Positions 32,200 through 45,591 of a stretch of DNA of 64,000 bases are shown piece after piece. Under the pieces are notes generated by a model. The model made no database searches and was not told the origin of the DNA. It saw nothing but the letters and a program-made list of their open reading frames with translations. Both the position numbers and the translations under genes were made by a program. Source of the stretch: Bryum argenteum (lineage: Eukaryota > Streptophyta > Bryopsida > Bryales > Bryaceae); contig CM073322.1 of NCBI GenBank assembly GCA_037043015.1, positions 22,038,364 through 22,102,363 of the forward strand, in the 5' to 3' direction. Positions within the stretch are counted from its first letter, which is position 1, and the number at the start of each line of letters is the position of its first letter.

Positions 32200-34203
32200 T
32201 CAGTCGCTATCACCAGCACTGCTCTCATCCGTAGATTCCTTGTATGTTTCCCCGGCGTCCTCGTCCTGCATCTCCTTTACTGTTTGGTCTTTATCCTCGT
32301 CTGTGTTAACCTCATCTACATCATCGTCTACATCATCGGCGGATTCCGTTCTCGTAGTCCCGGACCCACTGGAACTCGAACTTGCTTTTTCCTTAGGTGT
32401 CTCGCCTTCTTCTTCATCTGAAGACGAACTTCTAGCGATGTCCTCATCGGAGTCATGTGAAGGCTGCGGCTTCTGTTGTTTTTTCTGCGCTTTCTTCCCA
32501 CCTGCATCTTTTATGCGCATAACTTCTCCCTCAGCCGCACCCTTCTTCTTGTACCTATTCTGTATCATTGCAAACAAGTCACGTCGTCCAATGCGCTTGG
32601 CCAATTCAACTTCTTCTTCTGTTGGCACCCGATGGAATTCTTGCTCCTAATACAGTGGTAATACAGCATAAGTCACCCCATTAGTTCACAACACATATCA
32701 AACATGTGGAAGCCATTATTCAGTATCAATAGTTTAAACTATTGTCAATCACTATAAATATCAATATCACAACAATTTCGCCTTATTTAAAGTCAAAACA
32801 CTACATGATGTCTGCCACTAAGTACGATGTGGTACTGAAAGAAATCCGTGTGAACAAAATCTGATATGTCAACAAAATGACAACTCTCACTTCTCTCCGA
32901 AATGCCCACACTTTTTCCTCACTGAACGTCAGACGGATCTACTTGCAAGAAAAGGTATCGAAGAAACAACAAACATCAGCCTTACCTACTACTGCAACAT
33001 GCCAGGTTTTTCTTCGGTCTAAGTCACCTTTACTACAAAAGAGCACTGCTGAATATAATCAAATCATATGATACACCATACTACGCTAAGTAGCTTCTAG
33101 ACTGAATTGCAAGGACTATAGCTTTCATTAAGAAATTTAAATATTCAAATGCGTAGGAAATGGAGGTTCAAAAGTGTACTTACAAATAAATTTATGAATC
33201 CCGCCACTCCCAGTGAACCGAGCCGGTGCGTGAAGCCCATCCTCTCCGTCCGAGCGTTGGCTGCTGCTTTGCATTTTTGAGATTTTTCCTAGTACTCTGG
33301 GTTAGTGATAGATGCCCAAATATTATTCCAGACCCTAAGTGTTAGACCATGCTGGATTGGGGTATTCATTTTGGTTTTATTCTTGATCATTTGTTTCCTA
33401 ATCCTGTGCCTGCGCTGCCTAATGTTTGTTGCTACATCCTCTAAAACGAAGTCTATGTCATAGTTTCCAGGGTAAAGTGTCTGGACCCTACTCGCAAATA
33501 ATCGCTTTGCTACCTTGTTCTGCTTGGTCCAAGGTATGTCCCACTCAAAAATCCAGGGTGCCCTCTCATGTGTATATGACTGCATGTGCTTCCAAAATTT
33601 TCCTATTGGTGCTCCTTCCGAATTAACTTCAGAAGGAGGTACATCTTTCACCGTATCAAATATGCCTATGGAGTGGGGATCTGAGATGACGTGGCTCTTG
33701 GTTGGCAAACTACGTCCCGATGAACCAACAGAATCTGAATTTTTTTTATTGCCAACCTCTTGGGGGCTTACCTTGACGCCCTTCTCAACGTCCACGCCAT
33801 CTACAGGTCGCTTAGAGGGCTGCCCTTTGCCGCTCTCTCTTGGTGACGCTGCAGCTCTCCCTTTCTTCTTCGCTCCACTCTCAAGCAACGCCATTTTGTC
33901 GTTTATGTCCTTGAGGTGCTTTTATAAAAGCTCCATCTCAGCTTGCTTCTTGGCCTCCCGCCTACGCTGTCTTCCCTCCTTCTTCGATGACGAGGGAGTT
34001 ACAGTTGCTTTAGAAGGGATCACCGCCTTCCCCTTGTCGATTTTAGCAGGTTTTTCTACATTGGGGCCCCGTCGAGTATGTCCTTCTTCCATAGGTGATT
34101 CTCCCACCATGCCTTCTAAAACCTGCACATGTACTTTGCATGTTCCCATTGTTAGTAAGTACTGATCAACTAACGTAAGAAGACAATTGCGTTCTGCTAA
34201 CAT
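32200..34203 (-). pseudogene. TNPA-like (Plant transposase, Ptta/En/Spm type) gene relic
   Basis: Read from the right: a small upstream exon seems to end at 34350 (EQAKYMRAKVE|GTAATT). The main exon starts at acceptor GTGCAG|GTTTTAG near 34137 and encodes a basic region, a coiled-coil-like KKEGRQRRREAKKQAEMELL, an in-frame TAA near 33920, then the same frame onward. It continues through RVWNNIWASITNPEY, where a TAG interrupts, to SQKCKAAANARTER...HRLGSLG and a donor GTAAGT near 33180. WNNIW...NPEY...K.KANR...H..GS is the shape of the Plant transposase (PF03004-like) domain. The last exon (acceptor near 32648) reads EFHRVPTEEEVELAKRIG and ends in a long acidic Ser/Asp tail. Two in-frame stops make it a relic. 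The partner is the CACTA terminus at 31293. Confidence 0.6.
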
Positions 34204-34403
34204 TACTCTTTACCAATGCATGTTTCTTTGCCGTGAGTAGCCATTTAAAAAGCTCAAAACAACTCCTCAAACTGTTGTAAGTGCCTCCCATATCGTTAAC
34301 CAGAAACTGATTTAAGTGCCTCTAATACCGTTAAGGTTGAGGAAAATTACCTCAACCTTCGCTCGCATGTATTTGGCTTGCTCGATCAGAGTGTTTCTAT
34401 GGC

Positions 34404-34428
34404 ATGAGCGTAGAGCGTAGAGCGTACA
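34404..34428 (+). repeat. GAGCGTA microrepeat, left copy
   Basis: GCATGAGCGTAGAGCGTAGAGCG, also present in reverse complement at ~54037-54062. Confidence 0.8.
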
Positions 34429-35091
34429 ATTTCAGATTTTTGAGCACTGAGAAATTGTTTTTACAAAATAAAATTCTAAAAATAATTTTTTTAAATAATC
34501 AAAAGGGTATATTCTACAAATTATTCGAATATTGCTGCCTGATGACCGTGGAATTCAGCACCCATAACCGTGCAAAATGGGCTTCATATTAGGAAAAAAT
34601 TGATCTGTGACCAAGTTTCAACTCCTAAAAATCCAAGCGTTTTCTCGACCTCTGATACCAAAAACTGCCATTTTTCACCTTCGTTGGGAAATGGAGAAAT
34701 GGAGAAATTTTTTTCCGGTTATAGACTTTGAACCGTAAGATCTTGCACCTAAGTTGTATACAAAGGAGTGGTCAAAATTTCATGCCCGTTTTGAACTTGA
34801 AACCTATAATTTCTAGATGAAGGTTATAAAATCAAAATTTGGCTTTACAAATTTTACCACATACACATTACAGTATGGGGAGCATCCAGTACAAATCTTA
34901 GGCAATAATATCAATTTAATTCCTTAAAATGAGGTGCCTGAAATCTTAGAAAACCGAATCGGTTTTCCCGGGTTTTTAGGGGTTAAAGGGTATAGAAGAC
35001 TTCATTGAAGAGGATTAAAGGGCCACATGTTTTCGGAAGAACCAAAATTGAAGGTTTATGACAAGTAATTAAGAAATTTAAACGTAGCTAT

Positions 35092-35096
<5 letters not shown>
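34429..35096. other. no gene seen
   Basis: AT-rich non-coding sequence between the two transposase relics. Confidence 0.55.

Positions 35097-35129
<33 letters not shown>
35097..35129. repeat. (TA)n microsatellite
   Basis: About 16 TA units. Confidence 0.95.
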
Positions 35130-35133
<4 letters not shown>

Positions 35134-35226
35134 TCACTAAATTGTGAATTTACATAGAGTTGCGTACTTCACAGTCATGAATGTAGAAGAACGTATGTAG
35201 AAGACTAATAATGACAAGTCATGTCT

Positions 35227-36836
35227 CTAATTTAAAGCATGGGCTAAGATCCCACTCTCAAGAATGGTTTTTACCTCATTGAAACTGAGGGTAGGCGCAT
35301 GCATGAAGAGGTCATGGTCGGCCTCTAGTTTGCAGACTTGTACATAGACATAGTAAAGATGCTTACAAGGTCGGAATGGTTGCCCACGTCTACCGAACTT
35401 AGACATTGTCTTCTTGAACGTCGGACAATTGCAATCCGGGAGGGCAGTAATAGAGAGATCATAAATTGACTCCGTTGGTGCTCGTTTAGACTGCAAATTG
35501 ACGATGCATCCAAAACCCGGTTGACGTATCATTGTTACCTTGAGAATAGTTGTCTGCATGGCTCTAGCAAAATCAATGTTCTGCATGTGTTTGGAACTCG
35601 CAGAAGTGATGTTGCGGCGCACGGTCTTGGACTTCCTTGTTTTTCGATGAATGTCTGCATTATCTGGTATTGGAACCTGTAACAGATCTTCTGGCAGGGC
35701 TGAACTGTTGAACGTGCGGCTCACGGGAACGCTTTGCTTTTGGGGAAGTTGAAATCCCGCATTCTCCAACGCCTCAATGTCGGAAAGTGTGAGATTCGTT
35801 CCTATCTTCATGGGCCAAACCCCAAGGGATGGATGGTCGGTCCACGTAATCTGAAAACGGCTCTATCTATCGGCGACGATGTCTCTTAACACACCTCAGT
35901 CTCAATATCATCAGTACAGGAAAAACTGTTCCACCACCATCTGGTTACCTTTACAAGCCGGGGTATAAAGTCTTGTGTATGTGGGAGCTCGGGTGCTCGG
36001 ATGCTCTTCCCATTCTCGACAATTCGGGATGTGCACTTCTTCCGAGTGACAGCCATCTGCACCCAACAAGACTTTGCAAAAACCTTATTAAGTCGGGCAA
36101 TGTGCCACACCTTCTCGTTTACACGAGTCTCTTCCACGGCTGTCACGCGTTGAAAATCTATGCCACTTGGGGCAAGAGGATGTGCTGGGCATTCCCCCAC
36201 CTCTACTTCCTCCTGGATGGTACTCAAATTTTGGGCACGAGAACGTGTCACCCTACGGCCGATACGAGGTCGTGAAAAATTCACGGTGTCTGGCCTATGA
36301 TTTTCTTCTTCGGCGCCAAGGGGGACATATGCTTTCCGTTTTCTTGACCCAAATATCTCAGCTCCTTCAAAGTGTGCGTCACGTGGACAGAAATTTTGGG
36401 CTCCAGACATCTTTAAGATGGCATCGTTCAGGGGCGTTGGATCCCCGGTTCGTTGAGCTCTACGTAGGATTGTTCGAAGTTCAGTTCGAAGACGAAGTTC
36501 TTCTCTTGTGGGTCCAGAGCCTCCTAGGTATTGATAATAGCCCACGACTTGAAGGAATGCTCGAACGTAATCGTCGACGGTTGCAACGTAGAGATCGGCA
36601 CTCCTTTTACCAGATGCTTGCATCCATTTCTCGTGAACAGTCTCAGCGAGGTTGCAAGAGGACATTACTGCTAATTTGTCTAGAGAATATCTCTTCTCTT
36701 GCAGAAAGTCGAGATACTTAGTACTGTTCCAAAACAGAATTGGTCAAAGAGGACCCATGGTGGGATAGGCCAAGCAAATAGAATATATTGAAAGGATGAT
36801 TGCAAGTTTACCAGTTCCATGAATCCACCCCATTGC
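35227..36836 (-). pseudogene. SWIM-type zinc-finger, MULE transposase-related C-terminal part
   Basis: Three minus-strand pieces. A 25-nt exon at 36836-36812 lies between an acceptor TTACAG and donor GTAAAC. A long exon runs from ~36720 (acceptor GGAACAG) to 35886 and contains YLDFLQEKRYSLDKLAVMSS, then SSCNLAETVHEKWMQASGKR, ATVDDYVRAFLQV and GGSGPTREELRLR. A last frame from 35811 to 35227 has a CNC-PTF-x17-CKHLYYVYVQVCKLEADHD SWIM-like zinc centre (CxC...CxH). This combination is known to me from MULE-like transposase-derived proteins of seed-free plants. The catalytic DDE part expected upstream was not found, so it is partial. A stop (TAA, 35886) separates the two long frames unless an intron lies at 35811-35886. 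Confidence 0.6.
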
Positions 36837-39311
36837 CTGTAACAAAACCATCACAAGGTCGAATTCGCCTAAACCATTACAAGGTCGAATTGCCACCCTC
36901 TAAATCTGCTTGTTTGATCGACTTTGAATCTAATTGTTTTTCCACGGCTAATTCATTTAACATGTTTGATCTAATTTGAATTTGATTGTCTTTCCATGGC
37001 TAATTGTTCAAATATACAGAATTTACATGTCTATTCGCCTCTATTTACATCAAAAGTTCAAAATTGATTCAAGTTGATAAAAAGTCTGTTCACAAGAGCC
37101 ATTCTTTGTTCATTCAAAATCTGTTCTTGACAAAATTGGTTATGTGGAATCCTAAATCAAACCTATCTTTTACCGTAAGAATTGCAAGCCCATCCAATGA
37201 AGTATGAATTCATGGCCTGCACGTTCGTGATTGTTTTGATTGTTCACACTTATGCCATCTTGGACCATTTTTATCCGGACAATAGAGTTTTCCAATATCT
37301 TTCCAATAAGACCACTTGTGCTATACAAACCACATACAATACCGGTAGGAGGCACTCCTCTGCAAATATAGAAGTGCACTTGGGGCATGTTAAAATTTGA
37401 CCAAACCTCATTATATCCTCATGTGTTATCAGAATGTGCCAAATGTTCATCACCTCACAAACACCTCACAATTTCTTGAAGTATTTACTCTTGTAGCAGT
37501 TAAGTTATTCCCTATTGAATCCATGACTTTCCGTGTCAGAGAAGGAGTCTCCCCAAGTGAATTTTGCATGTTATCTTTTTCTGGTGAGTACATGATGAAC
37601 TATCTAATTCTAAAACTAAATGCAACTAATTGATGTTGTGAACCACGAAGAGGACATGTTTCAAAGAAGATCGTGAATATGTCCCTAAAAGAATGAATGT
37701 GGATCAAAAAGAAAAATGATAGAAAGCTTACGTAGCTGCATTTAGGAGAATGAAGGAAAATCAAGATATATCGCTTTTTGATTTGAGATTTTCGATATGT
37801 CAACGTACACTACAATGTGTAATTGATTGTTACCTATATAAATCTCATATTTTAAATTTGTCCATTAGGGTCATTTCATATTATATTCTTCAAGAATATG
37901 TCTCCCTTTTTCTTTATTCAAGGGCTCCATACAATAGTTTTTCTTTATTCCAGATATACAATAGCACACAACAATTTATTGATTTATAAAAGCTCATATT
38001 CAACTTTTATTGGAGCCTAACGGGAACAAAGGCTCTGTGACAAGCATCATATACCTTCTATTTGAATCCCCCCAAGCCTCCGAGAACAGAGCGGTTGCCA
38101 GTACGTACTTCTGATGACATGAAGAATGTCATAAAGATGACTTGCAAAGTACAATAATTCCTCGGAAACTTCAGCCAAAGTTCAATTGGCGGCACACTGA
38201 AATACAAGATGTACTCGACTAGAGTACGGTGTAAACAAAGCACAAGTCCAGTCCACGACCACATGCCACCTCACCTCGATGTAGCTGGCGATGGAGGAGT
38301 TGCCAGAGCAATATGATTCATTTGATCCAGCCACTGCCTCAAAGACCATGTGATCATGCCGGCCATACCAGACGATCAGTTGCAGTAGATGTCAAACAAA
38401 TAGCACATCCAACTCCCGATCCCGATAACACCATATATCATACACAGAGCAACGAGGCCCAACGAGCACACGGAAAACAAGGACCTACAATAAAATGAAG
38501 TTTAAATACGAATGTAAACTAACAGTTCTATATCCATATCCTCGTCTTCCGTGTCCTCTTCATGGTTTCACAAGGCTGCTGTCGGAGTTCAATTCTGTTC
38601 CTTCAAAACAATAGGAAGAACTTTCGTGCGTCGCCCAATACGAATCCGCAAGGGTGCCCAAAACCGTCCACGGATTCTCCACACTCAACCACCCCACACG
38701 AGAGACCAGCCGTGACGGCCTATCAACTGATGATGGCAAGTTTCGGGCTCAACATATGAAGTCGCCGGGAATACAAGAAACAGACTCCTTCGAAGAACTT
38801 GAACACCTAGATGGAGAGAATCAAACCCACCCACTACTCTCCAAATGCGTGTGCCTCACTGACCTTCCCGTCGCTCCGTTGTGCTTCCTGTCATGGCTTC
38901 GCCTATCGAACAGTTTCCAAAGCAAAGCTTACTTCATCACTTCACAAATAGGGCATCTATGACAATGCAAACAGAAAGACTCATCGTGATTTTGGCTTGC
39001 AAGCGGAATCCCACAGGCCGATTGCTGTGGCCTCCCTAAATACACCAACAAATTCCAGGGCTGTCGATACCATGCTATCACGGCCTCGACCTCCACGAGC
39101 ACTTCCATCCTCGCAGCCCGGAATCGGATGCTGTGCACGCACGACGAGGCTGTTCCGAAGTGTCCACCAATCTTCCAATCTCGGGCCAGCTTCATTCGTA
39201 TCCTGAATCTCCACTAGCGGGCCCGTGCGGCCCGTTGGTCATCTTGTTCGTAACAAACGTGATGGACGTCACGACAACGCCTAGCTGTTTAGGAAGCACT
39301 TCTGAATTTCG
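36837..39311. other. no gene confidently recognised
   Basis: Short open frames on both strands, none convincing. 38500-39200 is more GC-rich and may contain further decayed exons of the polymerase-like fragment to its right, but I could not match any. Confidence 0.45.
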
Positions 39312-39352
39312 GGGAGAAGGCTGCGCCAGCGTAGGCACCCTCCCCCCTCGAG
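39312..39352. repeat. dispersed hairpin motif, copy 1
   Basis: GAATTTCGGGGAGAAGGCTG then CGCCAGCGTAGGCACCCTCC. It contains a hairpin: GAGGG-c-TGCGC facing GCGCA-ggca-CCCTC in the consensus. Followed by GAGAGTACGACTCGTTAGAT as in copy 2. Confidence 0.8.
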
Positions 39353-39638
39353 AGTACGACTCGTTAGATAGTAGCGCTTGGAACTCACTCAATGCAGGGC
39401 ACTCCTCTCTTATGCATACATTGCAGTACCCTTTGAAGGAACACGAAGTTTCAGGAGGACCCGACGGTCTATAGGCTTCATGGCCTTGGGTGCATTTATA
39501 GTCTCCTGTCAAGTGAAAGCGGGTGATAAGAGTACATTGAGTGTAAATATCAAACTTCAATTTCACGACACAAACATCTCATGAAAAGAAATGTGAAGCA
39601 GATTGACAGCATCGAGTAAGTTATCAGGGACTGGTGAC

Positions 39639-40070
39639 TTACATTAACCAGCTCGAGGGGTCCCAATGTCCCATTGCCTTCGCCCCGATCATGTGTGGAG
39701 AGTCCAACTTCAGTTGGTACAGAGGCTCCGTTATGGCAGTGGCTGCTGATACACCCACATCTTCTCCAGCTTCATACCGAGTCGGAACGATAGTCTTCTC
39801 ACCTTCCCTCTCAACGAGCCCACCATACTCGAATTGAACAATTTGCTGTCCTTCCAAGCTCCGCACGCTGCCATCATACCCCACATGCAGATCGCGCGAG
39901 AATACCAACAATCGCCTCAGTAACATGTTGGGTTGCTCAACTTTCGCTCTTATCACACCAAATCAGGATGAGACGTTGTGTGTAAAGAATTGCAGTGCCG
40001 ACAATCCATCCAAATAGGAGCTGGTTATTATCCCTCTTGATCCCCAGTATCCCGGAGTGTACTCACTTGA
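39639..40070 (-). pseudogene. fragment of RNA polymerase V/IV largest subunit (NRPE1-like)
   Basis: One exon beginning at acceptor CAACAG (40071-40073). It contains YLDGLSALQFFTH, an in-frame TGA (39963-39965) where a CGA arginine codon would fit, RRLLVFSRDLHVGYDGSVRS, IVQFEYGG and EAGEDVGVSAATAITEPLYQ...LDSPH. The spacing from the GLxxLEFFTH helix through DGxVR to EAGExVGVxAATA matches the RNA polymerase largest-subunit trigger-loop region. The AATA/LDS wording is closest to Pol V (NRPE1), which with Pol IV acts in RNA-directed DNA methylation. The flanking exons of the ~1,400+ residue protein are not seen. Genomic splice signals show it was not captured from mRNA. Confidence 0.7.
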
Positions 40071-40105
40071 CTGTTGCGATTGCGATTTTTCAGCTTCAGG
40101 GTAAA

Positions 40106-40150
40106 TTTCGGTGAGAGGGCTGCGCCAGCGCAGGCACCCTCCCCTCGAGA
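40106..40150. repeat. dispersed hairpin motif, copy 2
   Basis: AATTTCGGTGAGAGGGCTGC then GCCAGCGCAGGCACCCTCC, followed by GAGAGTACGACTCGTTAGAT as at copy 1, and a further direct duplicate of ACGACTCGTTAGAT. It separates the polymerase and DUF506 fragments. Confidence 0.85.
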
Positions 40151-40187
40151 GTACGACTCGTTAGATACGACTCGTTAGATGATAGCG

Positions 40188-40782
40188 TTAGATGAAATCC
40201 ACGTATCGCACCAGTTTTGAGAGGCTGGAATCTGGTATTTGCAGGACCTCCTCAAAAGGGATGGTTTGAATTTGCACTGTTCCATGGTTCGACTGCAGGG
40301 ACGCAACATGCGAGCGAGATGAAAGTTGGCTTACTACTTCGGAAGATTTCATTTCGGCAATGAGAGGCAGCTTTGTGTGAAGCAATTGCTCGCTACACTG
40401 CATGTTGATGATGAAGCTCCGGTTGTTCTGATTCATCTTCTCATGCCAGTGATGGTAGCTTCGAGGTCCTTTGGCAGGGGACACGGGCACCGAGTCCGCC
40501 ATCTTCCGCTCGTAGGTCGACAGCCACTTGGAACTAATGTAGTCCAGGGTGCGCCAAGGCGGTAGATGCATGTCGCTCTGTTTCAGCGAAGCTTTTGCTA
40601 CCTCCGACATGAATTGCAACACTTGCTCCAGCTTCGATGTTGGTCCTACGAATACGGCAGGGACGATCTTCATCGCTACTTCGTATTGTTGTGTCGGCCT
40701 TGCAATCTCGAACTGGGCTTTGAAGTCCACGTCGATGATCAAGGGCACGCCATTACTCACCACGTCGATGTACTCGTATTCA
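40188..40782 (-). pseudogene. DUF506 / PDDEXK-like family fragment
   Basis: One exon starting at acceptor TTTTGTAG. It reads GEYEYIDVVSNGVPLIIDVD, then FKAQFEIARPTQQYE, VPAVFVGPTSKLEQVLQFM, ASLKQSDMHLPPWRTLDYI and KWLSTYERK. These are the hallmark blocks of the plant DUF506 (PF04720, predicted PDDEXK nuclease-like) family; the biochemical role of the family is unclear. The frame is open to a stop at 40188, but the N-terminal exon(s) are absent: upstream lie a hairpin motif and, in opposite orientation, an oxidoreductase fragment. So it is a 5'-truncated, captured fragment. Confidence 0.85.
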
Positions 40783-40814
40783 CCTACAAAACGGCAATCA
40801 CACGTTAGTCGATG

Positions 40815-40865
40815 GAATGAGGAATTCGGGGCGAGGGTTGCGCTAGCGCAGGCACCCTCCCCCCT
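40815..40865. repeat. dispersed hairpin motif, copy 3
   Basis: GGAATGAGGAATTCGGGGCG, then AGGGTTGCGCTAGCGCAGGC, then ACCCTCC. Nearly identical to the core of the 149-bp satellite unit. It sits exactly where DUF506 coding sequence should continue upstream. Confidence 0.85.
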
Positions 40866-41112
40866 CAGTTATCCTAGATTCTAGGAGCACAAGACATGCG
40901 ATCGTCATCAGACACATCAGCGTCGATGCACATTGGCAGATTCGCTCCATGCAGCAATTTCTTACGGAGCTTCGAATGAGCCCATCTACGTCGCCATGGC
41001 CGCAGTCTCAGCTTTGATGCATAAATGGATTCACCTTGCATCCACACCTACTACCTCCTACGCATTCTCACATCTCAGACATAGAGCCATTGATCCCATT
41101 CGATCAGTGGCT

Positions 41113-43480
<2,368 letters not shown>

Positions 43481-43530
43481 TGCCATTTAAATGTGTGGAC
43501 TTGTTGAGAGGAGCCTCGATCAAGGTGCTC

Positions 43531-43585
43531 ATCGATGGATTGAGGAATTTGGGGAGAGGGCTGCGCTTGCGCAGACACCTGCTTC
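43531..43585. repeat. hairpin motif beyond the array, copy 4
   Basis: GGATTGAGGAATTTGGGGAG then AGGGCTGCGCTTGCGCAGAC. It follows ATCAAGGTGCTCATCGATGG, so it is a partial satellite unit separated from the array by ~50 bp of other sequence. Confidence 0.85.
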
Positions 43586-44097
43586 GCTACTATAGCTGCC
43601 ATGTCTCCGCAGAGAGAGGATTCACTTGAGTGTTGGGTCAATTTCTATGTTGATGTTCTATAGTTTAGTGACATATCAAATCACCTTTTTCCTTGTTTTG
43701 GTGGTTTTATTTGAAATTGTTGACCTGTGATGGTGGCTTTGTTAAATAAGATCTTGTGTTGGAATGTGCAAGTCTTGCCTAAAGCTGAGATTATATATGA
43801 GAATGAGGAGCCCAATACCAATACTGGCACATCCGACATGCAACTTTGTGTGATCGTTGTATTACCTGGTCGTAGTTTGGTCATAGGCTACCGCCATGGG
43901 CAGTTCTTACACCTAGACGTTCATCTAGAATTGCTAAGATTACTATTGAGTTCTTGACTTTGTTTGCAATGTCCATTAGATTCTTTGCACTCACATGACT
44001 AACTTCCACTAAACACTTAATTATCGATATGACTATTTGAATATTTTTTCAATTTCTACTACTTAATCATTATTTGTTCTGCTTACTATTCTTTCAG
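43586..44097. other. no gene confidently recognised
   Basis: AT-rich; a 76-codon open frame (43727-43957) may be exonic but has no recognisable motif. Confidence 0.4.
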
Positions 44098-44499
44098 ATG
44101 ATGTTATCCGAGGTTCCTGTGCCCAAGCAAGTATCACCTTCATCGAGTGCACCCGTGGAGAACGGGTCAAGTACTCTCCAACTGGATCAGCAACCTACTA
44201 TCCCTAACTTTGTTGATTTGGATGACGATGTTTCTTCAGGTGCCTTATCCCCTGATCAACCCAACTCTCAAACTGATAAACCTGTTGAGGATGAAGGCAC
44301 AACAAGAGAGGCGACGGAAGAAGCACCGTATTCCAACAACAAACACCTCACCAAGCCTCCTGGTGAGGTTGAACTTGGCATCATTGACATGCCTCCTCAC
44401 TTGAAGAACAAGGACCCCATGTGGAGTGCAAATGAGATGCGGATGCTACAGAAGAGTGACTACTGTCGTAACGTGCTTTCCCGATTCGTGCCCGGATAA
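44098..44499 (+). CDS. unrecognised exon, Ser/Asp-rich
   Basis: Follows a good acceptor (TTCTTTCAG|ATGATG) and is open to 44499. Composition is Ser/Pro/Asp/Glu-rich with a more ordered end (GEVELGIIDMPPHLKNKDPM, ANEMRMLQKSDYC). No family recognised. The final residues run into the CCGGG-rich domain, so the true C-terminus may have been displaced by that insertion. Confidence 0.35.
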   Translation: MMLSEVPVPKQVSPSSSAPVENGSSTLQLDQQPTIPNFVDLDDDVSSGALSPDQPNSQTDKPVEDEGTTREATEEAPYSNNKHLTKPPGEVELGIIDMPPHLKNKDPMWSANEMRMLQKSDYCRNVLSRFVPG

Positions 44500-45591
44500 C
44501 CCTTTTTCGTGGTAAAAGAGGTTTCCCAAACAAGAACCCGAGTATTCGTCCACGGAGATCCTGTGAAGTGCAAGGACGACAGTTTCCACCAGTTAGCAAA
44601 CCCGGATTTGTGCTATCCGGGTACTGTCCTATCACCCCTGTACCCTGTATCCTGTCCTGGAAAAAGCTGCCCGGACAGGAGAAGGGGGGTGGGGGTTTCG
44701 TCTTAGTGGTTTAGTTTAGCCTCTGTATTCACCTCAGAGGGGTTTTCCCGGATTTAGATAAGTGGGGGATTAGACCACTGTTCCCGTTGATTAACGTGAC
44801 CGGAAAGGTCACCGAGACTCTCTCTCCTTACCCTGTTAGGAACTTCGCTTATACCTCCCTCTACGCCCGGACTCTGGGTCCACACGCATGTCACAAAGAT
44901 TGGTATCCGGTTCTCCTATCGTCCGGTTATCGCAACTCGCTACCCGGGTTAGTAGATCCCGGGTTACTGGACTGGGGGATGGTGCGACTGGCCCGAGTTC
45001 ACCGCTATCACCTACGAGATGACTCCGCCTACCCGGACTTGACGATCTAGGGGACTCAACCGATGGTGTTCTCGGGAGTCGGTTGAGCGGCCGGAATCCC
45101 TTCCTGGCCGCTGTAATCCCAGACGCTACACGGACAGACCGGACCGAACCCTAAGTGGCAAGTGCCGTTCGCTAGCCGCACTCCTCTCCTGCCAGCTTCT
45201 CTACCTCCCGTACTATCCTCCGTTCAAGGACGGAACCGCTCTCTCTCTTGCCCGGATAGCAAGGGTCCTCTGAACTTCCGCAAACACCCTCAACCCAGCA
45301 AACAAGACAGGAAACGAGAAAGAGACACAATCACACACACACGGAATTGAGAAAGAGGCGTACTTGCGCTGGAATTAGGGTATTGCAAAGGCACAAAAAG
45401 ACCCCGAGGGAGTATCCTTCCCTCGGCTAAGTAGCGGATCCTCCCTGGCATCCCAGAAGAGGACAAAACCCCATGCCAGGGAATCTTTCTAAATCTAACC
45501 CTTGTCAGCCTAACGCCGTCATTCTCCTATCTGCAAACAAAAGTACTACTTCTAACCTAATCTCGATCCGGGATATCCGCCCACCGTCATC

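Noticed and set aside
38529..38760. Minus-strand frames resembling further polymerase exons
   Set aside because: I could not align any to conserved largest-subunit blocks, so they are not annotated as part of the NRPE1-like fragment.
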